Of a DNA stretch of 64,000 bases, positions 45,449-53,817 are shown piece by piece. Source of the stretch: Alphaproteobacteria bacterium (GTDB taxonomy: Bacteria > Pseudomonadota > Alphaproteobacteria > DSM-16000 > Inquilinaceae); NCBI GenBank assembly GCA_028284045.1, contig JANQSN010000006.1, positions 23,781-87,780 on the forward strand, written 5' to 3'. Each line of letters starts with the position of its first letter. Positions within the stretch are counted from its first letter, which is position 1. Under the pieces are notes generated by a model. It made no database searches. It was not told the origin of the DNA and saw only the letters and a list, made by a program, of their open reading frames with translations. The translations under genes were made by a program, and so were the position numbers.

Positions 45449-47545
45449 TCAGGGCGGTGCCGATGCCGGCGCACCGCCGTCGCCGGAGAGATACCACTGG
45501 AACGGCCGGTAGGGCGCGGCGAAGCCGTAGCTGAGATGGCTGACCGGCCAGTCCGGCACATTGGCCAGCGCGCGCGACAGGACCAGCGGCCGGGGCAGCC
45601 GGCCGACGGTGCCGATCGCCACCAGCTCTTGGCGGTGGATCGCCACCATGGCCTCGCCGGCGGCGCGATGCGCCGGGCCCATCGGCCGGGTGAGGCGCCA
45701 CCGCCGGGCCAGGTCGTCCAGCCTGCGCACCCAGTCTGGCGGGGCCAAGCCGGCCTCGCCGCCGCTGTCCAGGAAGCGGCGCCACGGTCCGCCGGTCAGT
45801 GCCGCATGCCGCGCGAACGGCGCCGCCAGCGCGCTGGCATCGGCCACCAGCGACGGCAGGAAGGGCGGTGACCAGCCCAGGGCTACGTCATGGCGGCCAC
45901 GCGCCATGCGCCGCGCCAGCGCCGCGGCGGCGGCCGGTTCCACCCGCACCGCGATGCCGAGACGGCGCCAGTCCTGGGCGACGGCCTCGTACGCCTCGGC
46001 CGGTCCATGCACCGACGGATCGATGGCGATCGTGATCTCCAACGGTTGACCATCGGCCAGCCGGCGGCGCCCGTCGGCATCGGCGGTGAGGCCGAGCGCG
46101 TCAAGCAGTGTCGCCGCCATCAGCGGGTTGTGGTCGGTGGCCCAGCCCTCGTCCGCCGCCGTGACGAAGGGCGCGCCGATCGGCAGGGCCTGGCGCGGCT
46201 GGCCGAGGCCCAGGAAGACCGCGCGGTTCAGCCGGTCGCGGTCGATGGCCAGCGACAGGGCCAGCCGGAGGCGCCGATCGGCGAAGAGCCGCGCACGCGC
46301 CGGGTCGGCGTGGGTCTGGTTGAGCACCAGCGTCGGTCCGTCGGGGCCGATCGGCTGCAGCAGGTGATAGGCGCCCCGGTCCTGGTGGGCGGCGAGATAG
46401 GGGATGGTGACCAGCGGCAGGTTCTGGCTCTTCTGATCGACCCGGCCGGCGACGATCTCGCCGTACCACGCCTCCGGCGCCAGGAACCGTTCCTCATGCG
46501 CGTCGATGTAGGGCAGTTGCCGGCCCGCGGGGTCGACGCGGTGGAAGTACGGGTTGGCCTCGAAGCGCCGCCCGGACCCGTCGGACAGCGGGCCGATCCG
46601 GCGGTGGCTTGCCAGTGTCGGCAGGACAAGCGCGGTGTCTGTGCCGATCAGCCGGTCGCGCGCGCCGATCCACACGGCGCGGAACCGGGCCACCCAGTCG
46701 GCATAGCCGATGGCGCGGGCCGCCGCATCGGCGGATGGCGTCAGGCCGCCATGCATCGGCGCCAGGACATGAGCCGGCGCGAAGGCGGGGCGCAGCACCT
46801 CCACCGAGGCCAGGACGAACAGGAAGGCGGGATACGGCCGGTCGAAGGTGATCCGAACCGTCGTCGGGTCGAGCGCCTGGGCCGTCAGGCCGACGGCCCA
46901 GGGATCGGGCGTCACTGGGTGCAGGGCGGGATCGGCGATGATCCGGTTCGCCCAGAAGACGACGTCCTCGGCGGTGAACGGTGTCCCATCCGACCAGCGA
47001 TGCCCGGCGCGCAGATGCACGGTGACGGCGCGCCCGTCCGCTTCCCACGACCAGGCGCGCGCCACGTCGGGGACGACGGTCACCCCGTCGGCGGCGAGGC
47101 GGACGAGCTGGCTCTGGCGCCAGGAGAGGACCTCGCTGGTGCCGGCCGACGGGCCGGCGGAGAGGCCGCGCAACCGTCCCCCATAGGCGCCGCAGCCCCG
47201 TTCGGGCAGCACGATGAGGGGCGGGTCGGGCAGCCGATCGGCCACCGGTGGCAGCGCACCGTCGGCCTCCGCCGCGGCGAAGAGGGGATTGCCGGTATAG
47301 GCCGGGGGCCGGCCGAGCCACCGGCGCCAGGTGTCCGGGTCGACCTGGTGGCCGGGGCCGGCGGCCAGGCCCTGGGGCGCGGCGACGGTCGGGCAGGGCG
47401 GGGCGCCGCCGTCCGCCTGGGCCGCCGCCGACTCAACCATCATCGCCACCGAGACCGCGGTCACCACGGAGACGGCGCGAAGGGTCTTTCGCCACCGTGC
47501 CACCGACCCCGCCGGTCCCGAGGGCGGTCCAGAGCGGACCTTCAT
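45449..47545 (-). CDS. ABC transporter substrate-binding protein, SBP_bac_5 family
   Basis: 698 residues, long for the family (usually 500-550). A signal peptide (RAVSVVTAVSVAMMVESAAAQA, residues 22-44) is followed by an extra N-terminal region of about 70 residues, then the peptide/nickel-binding core (VTVHLRAGHRWSDGTPFTAEDVVFWANR, LRLALSLAIDRDRL). It should capture oligopeptides or similar solutes in the periplasm. No permease or ATPase genes are adjacent, so it is an orphan. The start at 47545 (MKVRSGPPS) precedes the signal peptide; the frame extends upstream. Confidence 0.82.
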   Translation of the reverse strand: MKVRSGPPSGPAGSVARWRKTLRAVSVVTAVSVAMMVESAAAQADGGAPPCPTVAAPQGLAAGPGHQVDPDTWRRWLGRPPAYTGNPLFAAAEADGALPPVADRLPDPPLIVLPERGCGAYGGRLRGLSAGPSAGTSEVLSWRQSQLVRLAADGVTVVPDVARAWSWEADGRAVTVHLRAGHRWSDGTPFTAEDVVFWANRIIADPALHPVTPDPWAVGLTAQALDPTTVRITFDRPYPAFLFVLASVEVLRPAFAPAHVLAPMHGGLTPSADAAARAIGYADWVARFRAVWIGARDRLIGTDTALVLPTLASHRRIGPLSDGSGRRFEANPYFHRVDPAGRQLPYIDAHEERFLAPEAWYGEIVAGRVDQKSQNLPLVTIPYLAAHQDRGAYHLLQPIGPDGPTLVLNQTHADPARARLFADRRLRLALSLAIDRDRLNRAVFLGLGQPRQALPIGAPFVTAADEGWATDHNPLMAATLLDALGLTADADGRRRLADGQPLEITIAIDPSVHGPAEAYEAVAQDWRRLGIAVRVEPAAAAALARRMARGRHDVALGWSPPFLPSLVADASALAAPFARHAALTGGPWRRFLDSGGEAGLAPPDWVRRLDDLARRWRLTRPMGPAHRAAGEAMVAIHRQELVAIGTVGRLPRPLVLSRALANVPDWPVSHLSYGFAAPYRPFQWYLSGDGGAPASAPP

Positions 47546-48146
47546 GGTCGATCGTTTCGTGGGCGGATTATCCCTACTATCCGCTGTCGCATGCTTGTTG
47601 TTTCTCGCCGATAGGGTCCCGGCTGGCCATCGTAAAGTCGCCGCGCGCAGAAAAGAAGTCCTGTTACTGAAGCAGATCACCGCACAATTGTCGGTGCCTT
47701 GCCGACCTTCGATCGGGTAAACCGTTACTACTTCCAAATCAGGGATCTGCGGCCGTTTGTCGCCGAACGGGATTGGCGAATTTTGGCCTGTGCGAGAAGC
47801 TTGGTGAGGCTATTCCTTAAGATTTTCATTTGGGCGCGTGCTTCGAACTCTTATGTTTACAAATCGATTGAAAAACTGCGCCTCGCTTTGTTGACTCGTA
47901 AGCGAATGTAAGCGAAAGTACAGGAGGAAAAGGGCAGTGAGCCTGTCGCACCGACTTATGGGGGGTCGGGACGATGGGGACTAAGGGTGACCGCCGACGC
48001 TCGCCGTCCGACTCCGAGCAGCAGGGCAGGCCAACAAGGCTCTGCCGACCCAAGTTCCGGATGGTTAAAGGCGAAAACGACGTGTTCAGCCGCTTAGGCG
48101 CCGCCGGCACCGGCGGAGGGACGCGCGGGTCACGGAGACGGGTACA
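47546..48146. other. Intergenic region upstream of the solute-binding protein
   Basis: About 600 bases without a supported gene. The middle (47700-47900) is AT-rich. A 15-codon frame at 47937-47984 has AGGAGG nine bases before a GTG but no homology, and direct repeats GTAAGCGAA / GTAAGCGAAA lie at 47899-47919. The open frames at 47699-47911 and 47826-48395 look like chance frames. Confidence 0.45.
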
Positions 48147-48359
48147 ATGACGCCCCTTCAACTGGCACATCGTGACTACATCGATCATGGCGGGGCCGAT
48201 CATGGCGGGGATAGCCTGCCAGACCGGCTCGACGAATTGCAGCGGGACCTGGCGGTTCTGCGGCAGCGGATCTGGTTGAACCGCGATACCTGCGACATGC
48301 GGCGGGCCCGCCAGATCGAGATCCGCATCAGCCAGATGGGCAGCAGCGCCGCGCGCTGA
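48147..48359 (+). CDS. Possible small hypothetical protein
   Basis: 70 residues, charged, with a helical core RLDELQRDLAVLRQRIWLN that could form a coiled coil, and no family match. GGAG lies nine bases before the ATG. A longer frame on the other strand (47826-48395) overlaps it, so the reality of this gene is uncertain. Confidence 0.35.
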   Translation: MTPLQLAHRDYIDHGGADHGGDSLPDRLDELQRDLAVLRQRIWLNRDTCDMRRARQIEIRISQMGSSAAR

Positions 48360-48581
48360 CGGCCGGCCTGCTCCCAAGCGCGGGTGCCGGCACACCGCAC
48401 CCCTGCAGGTCTCTGGCGGACAAGACGATACGGCACATTTGAGAGGCGGCGGGTCGAGATTGGCCCGCCGTCCGTCGTTTACACGAGAGATAGCCGCCCG
48501 GCTGCTACCGGCGGCGGTCTCCCGGTGACGGTGCTTGCACCCTTGTCTGCTTACCGGCGAGGCCTCAGCGAGAAGACCCCC

Positions 48582-49196
48582 TCAGGCGCCGCTGCGGATC
48601 GTCGAGATCTGCTGGCGGATGGCGTCGAGAAGGGCGTCGATATTGCCGCCGTTGCGCTGAACGATTGAGCTGAACTCGTTGCGCTGCGTCACCGCCATGC
48701 TGACGCCCTCCACCATCACGTCGATGATCTGGAAGCTGTCGTCGCGGTCGCGCACCCGCCAGACCACCTCCACCGCCGGGCCGTCGTTGCGCACGATGCG
48801 CGAGCGCACCATGACGTCGCGTTCCCCTTCCGGCCGCGACCCATCCACCACGAAGGTCTCGTTGTTGTACTCGGTGAAGCGGCGGGAATAGGTCTCCACC
48901 ACCATCTCCTCGAACAGCGACAGGAATTCTTCCTGCTGCCCGGGCGTGGCGCTGCGCCAATGGCGGCCCAGGGTGAAGCGGCCGATGGTCGGCATGTCGA
49001 AGCTGGTGCGCAGGATGTCGCGGACGCCGGTGGCGCGATCGGCGGTCCCGGCCGTGCTTTCCTCAAGCAGGCTGATGGCGCGGTCCCCGAGGTCGCGAAT
49101 GAAGTTCTGTGCGCCGGGCTCATCGACCGCACGGGCGGTGCCCGCCGGCAGAGCGAACAACGCGAGACAGAGCGTCACGGCAAGGAAGGAGCGCAT
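48582..49196 (-). CDS. mlaC: Phospholipid-binding protein MlaC
   Basis: 204 residues. A signal peptide (RSFLAVTLCLALFALPAGTARA) precedes the MlaC domain (GVRDILRTSFDMPTIGRFTLG, LFEEMVVETYSRRFTEYNNE, VWRVRDRDDSFQIIDVMVEGVSM). MlaC ferries phospholipids through the periplasm between MlaA and the MlaFEDB complex. It is 144 bases downstream of mlaA on the same strand. MlaFEDB genes are not in the window. Confidence 0.9.
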   Translation of the reverse strand: MRSFLAVTLCLALFALPAGTARAVDEPGAQNFIRDLGDRAISLLEESTAGTADRATGVRDILRTSFDMPTIGRFTLGRHWRSATPGQQEEFLSLFEEMVVETYSRRFTEYNNETFVVDGSRPEGERDVMVRSRIVRNDGPAVEVVWRVRDRDDSFQIIDVMVEGVSMAVTQRNEFSSIVQRNGGNIDALLDAIRQQISTIRSGA

Positions 49197-49340
49197 GAGG
49201 TTCGATCCCGAGTCTATTGATGCCAATTGATGCCAACAAACCGGCGCACGCCTGCGATGCGCCGGCTTATGCCCGCCGCGCCGGTGACGCGTGGGCTCAA
49301 GTTCCCTTTTGACGAGGTCCCGTTGCGATGCTGGCTGCGG

Positions 49341-50375
49341 TTAGCGGCCAGAATATGGCTCGCCGGAATAGGGTTCGATCGTCAAGCTCGGCGCCGGCAG
49401 AGCCGAGACCGCCCCCGCACCCGGGTCGGACGGAACCGAACCGGCCGGCAGCCCCGCCGGACGTTCCGTCACGCTGGCGCCGTCCTGTGGGGCACCGTCC
49501 TGCGGGGCACCATCGTCCGCGCCGCCCTCATCGAAGTCGTCGAAGTCCGGAATGTCGACGATATCCGCTTCCAGCTCCCCATCCTGGATCTCCGCCTCGC
49601 GCATGCGCGTGTAGAGGTTTCGGATGGTGACATAGAAGTCGAGCGACTGCTCTTCCAGGGCGTCGAGCTGATCCAGCACCCGCGCCCGGGCATCGACGAT
49701 GGAGAAGCCAAGCCGGCCGTAGTTGAACGCGTCGACCTCGTAGGCCGTCGCGATGATGCCGATCGGGTCGGCCAGCAGCTCGACCACCCGGCCGACGGTG
49801 TCGCGGACGTTGGAGGGGCCGAGGATCGGCAGGACCAAATAGGGGCCGCTGTCGACGCCCCAGACTGCCAGCGTCTGGCCGAAGTCCTCGCCCTCGAACG
49901 GGATGCCCTGGCCGTTGTGATTGGCGACATCGACGAAGCCGCCGACACCGGCCACCGAATTGATGAAGAAACGCGACGCCACGTTGCCGGCGCCTTCGAA
50001 GTCGCCCTGCAGGATCTCGTTGGCGAAGATCAGCGGCGAGCGCAGGTGGCGCAGCATGTCGCGCACCCGGTCCTGCAGCGCCTCCGGGAAGTAGTCCTGA
50101 TAGACCTCCGCAACCGGGCGCAGTAGGATATCGTCGATGAACTCGTTTCCGGCGAAGACCGCGCGGTTGACGTCTTCGAAGGGATCGTAGACCGCCTCGT
50201 CCGCTTCGCGTGGGCCGGCGCAGCCGGCGATGGCGACGGCGCACAGGGCCACACCGGCCCAGCGCCCGGCCCGCCGGACCGGGATGGGTCGCCCGGCGAC
50301 CTGGCGCCGCGGTGCGGCCGGCTGAGAAGCGTCCGCGGATTCGACCGCAGATTCGAGCCTTGTGCTGTCTGTCAC
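49341..50375 (-). CDS. mlaA: MlaA (VacJ) family outer-membrane lipoprotein
   Basis: 344 residues. A basic start leads to a hydrophobic stretch with lipobox AIAGC (Cys near residue 52), then the MlaA core (YDPFEDVNRAVFAGNEFIDD, ASRFFINSVAGVGGFVDVA, FGQTLAVWGVDSGPYLVLPI). It removes misplaced phospholipids from the outer leaflet. The long N-terminal extension before the lipobox suggests that the GTG at 50375 may be too far upstream; no internal ATG before the lipobox was found. An acidic C-terminal tail (GGADDGAPQDGAPQDGAS) with a short repeat ends the protein. Confidence 0.9.
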   Translation of the reverse strand: MTDSTRLESAVESADASQPAAPRRQVAGRPIPVRRAGRWAGVALCAVAIAGCAGPREADEAVYDPFEDVNRAVFAGNEFIDDILLRPVAEVYQDYFPEALQDRVRDMLRHLRSPLIFANEILQGDFEGAGNVASRFFINSVAGVGGFVDVANHNGQGIPFEGEDFGQTLAVWGVDSGPYLVLPILGPSNVRDTVGRVVELLADPIGIIATAYEVDAFNYGRLGFSIVDARARVLDQLDALEEQSLDFYVTIRNLYTRMREAEIQDGELEADIVDIPDFDDFDEGGADDGAPQDGAPQDGASVTERPAGLPAGSVPSDPGAGAVSALPAPSLTIEPYSGEPYSGR

Positions 50376-50966
50376 GCGTGCCCCCTGACGTCCGCTACTG
50401 TCCCCACGACCCTAGGCGCCCTCTTCACGAAGCGCCCGCGCAAGAACGGCCCTGGTGCCAGCCGCCCTCACACCCGCCCAAGCATCGCCGCCGCATGGTT
50501 CCCCGTTTGCCCGTATTGTGGGAGCCGGCAGCGGTAAGCGACGGGTCCTCCGATCCGTAATACCCTTTACGCTGTAACGGATATACACCGTTGCGTCGAC
50601 CGATACCATGCATCCGACGCCGTCGGGTTCATGGCGTTACCCAAATTCGCGTTACCGCAAGGCCGCCGCGCGCGGCGCGGCGGCCCTCGGGATCCTAGGA
50701 TGTCGCCCCTTAAGGAACGGTATCCCCAACCCGCCAGCGAAGGCGCCACCTCGCCCACGAGACGCGGCCCGGAAACGCGGCCCCGAAACGAGGAGTGTAC
50801 GAATTTTTCGCCCGACCCCTTATCATAGGGACCGGTGCTTGGCCAGCCGCCGACCGCCGCAGGTCCGGCACCGGGCGCGCCGCTGCCGGCGTGTCGACGC
50901 CCGGACCTCGGTGCCGGCACCGCGATCTCGTCTCGCCCTAAGGCCCTCAAGAACCGTCGCCGCTTC
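50376..50966. other. Intergenic region between mlaA and the ArsR-methyltransferase gene
   Basis: About 590 bases. An inverted repeat AACGG-N7-CCGTT (around 50575-50591) could be a regulator site for either divergent gene. A perfect-looking GC hairpin GGCCGCCGCGC...GCGGCGGCC (about 50661-50686) lies in the middle. Open frames are chance-like; the ArsR-type coding frame is open from 50835 but family similarity starts after 50967. Confidence 0.4.
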
Positions 50967-52022
50967 GTGACCGACCCTGCCGAGCCGATCTTGTCGTCCG
51001 CCGCCGCCGACCCGGCCATCGAGCCCGGCGGCGGCGATTTCGACGCAGTGCTGACCGGCCTGAAGAGCGCCGGCGAGCCGACCCGGCTGCGCCTGCTGGT
51101 GCTCTGCGGCCAGAGCGAGCTGACCGTCAGCGACCTGACGCAGATCCTCGGCCAGAGCCAGCCGCGCGTCTCCCGCCACCTGAAGCTGCTGACCGACGCC
51201 GGCCTGCTGGAGCGCTACCGCGAAGGGACCTTCGCGCTGTTCCGGCTGGCGGCGGGCGGGCCGGCGGCGCGGGCCGTCCGCGCGGCGATGGCCGAGCTGT
51301 CGGGCGACGACCCGCTGCTGCGCCGCGACCGCGAGCGCCTGGCCGCCATCAAGCAGGAGCGCGCCCAGCGCGCGGCCCGCTACTTCGAAGCGAATGCGGA
51401 GCGCTGGGACCACCTGCGCACGCTGCATGTCGCGGAGAGCGCGGTGGAGCGGGCCATGGCGGCGCTGGTGGCGCGCGAGCCGGCCGAAGCGCTTCTGGAC
51501 ATCGGCACCGGCACCGGCCGCAGCCTCCAGGTCTTAGCACCGCTGGTCGGGCGAGCCGTCGGCGTCGATCTGTCCCGCCAGATGCTCGCCGTGGCGCGCG
51601 CCAATCTGGAGCGGGCGGGGCTGGCGGACTGCCAGGTGCGCCATGGCGACCTCTATCATCTGCCCTTCCCCGACGCGGCGTTCGACCTGGCGGTGGTCCA
51701 CCAGGTGTTGCATTTCCTGGAAGATCCCCTCGACGCCTTGAGGGAGGCGGCGCGGGTGCTGCGCCCGGGCGGGCGGTTGGTGATCGCCGATCTGGCGCCC
51801 CACGACCTGCTGTCGCTGCGGCGCGACCACGCCCATCGCTGGCTGGGACTGCCCCTGGATGCGCTGGAGCGCTGGTTGGGCGAGGCGGGCCTGGTGCCGG
51901 AAGAGCGGCGCCTGTTGCCGGGCAATCCGCCCGGCGAGCCCTTGACCGTGCTGTTGGCGCTGGCGCGCAAGCCCGCGGTGCCAGGTCGCGGTGGCTTTGC
52001 CAAACCCGATCGCGGCGGCTAA
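50967..52022 (+). CDS. ArsR-family regulator fused to a SAM-dependent methyltransferase
   Basis: 351 residues from the GTG at 50967; the frame opens at 50835 but the extra 44 residues look noncoding. Residues 22-100 form an ArsR winged helix (ELTVSDLTQILGQSQPRVSR) without the usual Cys-rich metal motif. Residues 150-300 are a class I methyltransferase (ALLDIGTGTGRSLQVLAPL, VGVDLSRQML, VIADLAPHD). Such fusions are common in alphaproteobacteria, often next to methionine and SAM genes, and may sense SAM or SAH. Here no such gene is adjacent. Confidence 0.82.
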   Translation: MTDPAEPILSSAAADPAIEPGGGDFDAVLTGLKSAGEPTRLRLLVLCGQSELTVSDLTQILGQSQPRVSRHLKLLTDAGLLERYREGTFALFRLAAGGPAARAVRAAMAELSGDDPLLRRDRERLAAIKQERAQRAARYFEANAERWDHLRTLHVAESAVERAMAALVAREPAEALLDIGTGTGRSLQVLAPLVGRAVGVDLSRQMLAVARANLERAGLADCQVRHGDLYHLPFPDAAFDLAVVHQVLHFLEDPLDALREAARVLRPGGRLVIADLAPHDLLSLRRDHAHRWLGLPLDALERWLGEAGLVPEERRLLPGNPPGEPLTVLLALARKPAVPGRGGFAKPDRGG

Positions 52023-52080
52023 ATCTAAGGGCGTCCGGCGCTCTGCCGATTGCGAAGAAGGCGATCCCCTCCCCGTGTCC

Positions 52081-52572
52081 ATGCGAATTCTGGTGCTGGC
52101 GGCCCTCTTCGGGTTGCCGCCGCTCGCGCCGGCCCTGGCGGCCTGCACCGATCCGGCGGCGCCGGAGGTAGACTGGCGGCGCTGCTATCACGACGGCCGC
52201 GATCTGGTCGGCGTCGACCTCGCCGGCGCGCATCTGCGCGATGCAACGTTCCAGCGATCGGTCCTCGACGGCAGCGATCTCAGCGGCGCCGACGCCTATC
52301 GCGGCAAGTTCATCTCCGCCAGCATGATCGGCGTCCGTCTCGACGAGGCCCGCCTGATCGAGGCCGACCTGACCAAAGCCGACCTGACCGACGCCAGCCT
52401 GCGCGCCGCCGATCTGCGCAGCGCACGGCTGGTGACCGCCATCCTGCGCGGCGCGGATCTGACCGACGCCCGCCTCGACGGTACCGTGCTGCGCAATGCC
52501 GACCTGTCCGGCGCCACCTGGATCGATGGCGAGCGGATTTGTGCGGAGGGCTCGATCGGCCAGTGCAACTGA
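52081..52572 (+). CDS. Secreted pentapeptide-repeat protein
   Basis: 163 residues. A signal peptide (ILVLAALFGLPPLAPALA) precedes A(D/N)Lxx repeats over about residues 50-150 (GVDLAGAHLRDATF, ADLTKADLTDASLRAADLRS, GADLTDARLDGTVLRNADL), which should form a right-handed four-sided helix. Two cysteines bracket it at each end. The ATG at 52081 precedes the signal peptide. Pentapeptide folds are often protein-binding; the target is unknown. Confidence 0.85.
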   Translation: MRILVLAALFGLPPLAPALAACTDPAAPEVDWRRCYHDGRDLVGVDLAGAHLRDATFQRSVLDGSDLSGADAYRGKFISASMIGVRLDEARLIEADLTKADLTDASLRAADLRSARLVTAILRGADLTDARLDGTVLRNADLSGATWIDGERICAEGSIGQCN

Positions 52573-52695
52573 CCGACGAGGGATGGCACGGGTCGCCGCC
52601 CTGGAAGGCGGGGTGCGGCAGTATGTCGCGTTGCCGGCGTCGTGTATACAACCCTGTGATGCAGTTGCTTCGGAGCACTCAGGGAACACCCTATC

Positions 52696-53730
52696 GTGTC
52701 GGTAGAAGCGAGCACCGACCAATTCGATGAGGCCGCCCAGCATGCAGCAATGGCGATCCGCCGGCTGCAACGCTCGGGTGTTCCGCCCCAACTTGAGCCC
52801 TTCGTGGTTTGGTACAGCTATTACTCCGGTGCTCAGCCGCAGCTTGTGGCGGAACTGGACCGGGCGCTGGGCGAAGGTGATTCGGTCGATCCATACGTTT
52901 CCAAGGAGCTTTTCGAGCGCTACATCGCCGGCAGCGCGGCCGAGGTGGCGTTGCTCGGCACAAATGAGCGCATGCGCCAGATGCTCGCCCAGGTGGTTGA
53001 CGCGCTCAACGATGCCGCCGCCCAGAATGGCGACTACGGCGCTCGGTTGAGCGCGCTGGCGCCCGATCTCGATGGCGAGCCGACCGTTGAGACCTTTCGC
53101 ACGCTCATCGCCGACATGCTCGACGCGACCCGCCGGATGGCCGCCCACAATGCCAGCCTCGGCACCCAGCTCTCCGACACGCTGGGTCACTTGGCCGAGT
53201 TGCAGGGCGAGTTGGAGACAGTGCGGGCGGAGGCGGTGATCGACGGCCTGACCGGGCTCGCCAACCGGCGGCAGTTCGACCGCACCCTGGACCAGGTGGC
53301 GACCGGCGCGGCGGACAGCGGTGAGGCGGCCTGCCTGGTGATGCTCGACGTCGACCATTTCAAGCGGTTCAACGACCGCTACGGCCACGCCATGGGCGAC
53401 GAGGTGCTGCGCCTGGTCGGCGGCGTGCTGAGCCAGGCCGCCACCGATCGCTGGGTGGCGGCGCGCTATGGCGGGGAGGAGTTCGCCCTGGTGCTGCCGG
53501 GCGCGGTGCTGGCGGAGGCGATGGCGCTGGCCGACTCGGTGCGCGCCACGGTGGCCGGCCGGCCGATCATCCGCCGCAAGACCCGCGAGCGGCTGACCAC
53601 CGTCACGCTGTCCGCCGGCGTCGCCGTTTGGCGCGCGGGCGAGAGTGCCGCCGATTGGGTGGCGCGGGCCGACCAGGCGCTCTATGCCGCCAAGGCGGGC
53701 GGCCGCAATCGGGTGATGGCCGCGGACTGA
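52696..53730 (+). CDS. Diguanylate cyclase (GGDEF domain)
   Basis: 344 residues. The C-terminal GGDEF domain (about 175-340) has DGLTGLANRRQFD, the active site RYGGEEF, and DVDHFKRFNDRYGH, so it should make c-di-GMP. An RxxD inhibitory site is not evident. The N-terminal half is helical and unrecognised, with a coiled region before the catalytic domain. The GTG at 52696 is used as start. It is the active counterpart of the degenerate protein at 24.9 kb. Confidence 0.9.
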   Translation: MSVEASTDQFDEAAQHAAMAIRRLQRSGVPPQLEPFVVWYSYYSGAQPQLVAELDRALGEGDSVDPYVSKELFERYIAGSAAEVALLGTNERMRQMLAQVVDALNDAAAQNGDYGARLSALAPDLDGEPTVETFRTLIADMLDATRRMAAHNASLGTQLSDTLGHLAELQGELETVRAEAVIDGLTGLANRRQFDRTLDQVATGAADSGEAACLVMLDVDHFKRFNDRYGHAMGDEVLRLVGGVLSQAATDRWVAARYGGEEFALVLPGAVLAEAMALADSVRATVAGRPIIRRKTRERLTTVTLSAGVAVWRAGESAADWVARADQALYAAKAGGRNRVMAAD

Positions 53731-53817
53731 CGGCCGGCGCGGATCGCGTGCGGGCTGGCCCCTGACGGTCCGGCGACGCTAAGCTGACCGCGGCCTCGCT
53801 CCGACCGCGCCGATCCC

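Noticed and set aside
47937..47984. 15-codon frame with a strong ribosome site
   Set aside because: Too short to support without conservation; it is not next to a gene that leader peptides usually control.
47826..48395. 189-codon minus-strand open frame
   Set aside because: No family signature, unusual composition, and it overlaps a better-supported small frame and AT-rich non-coding DNA.
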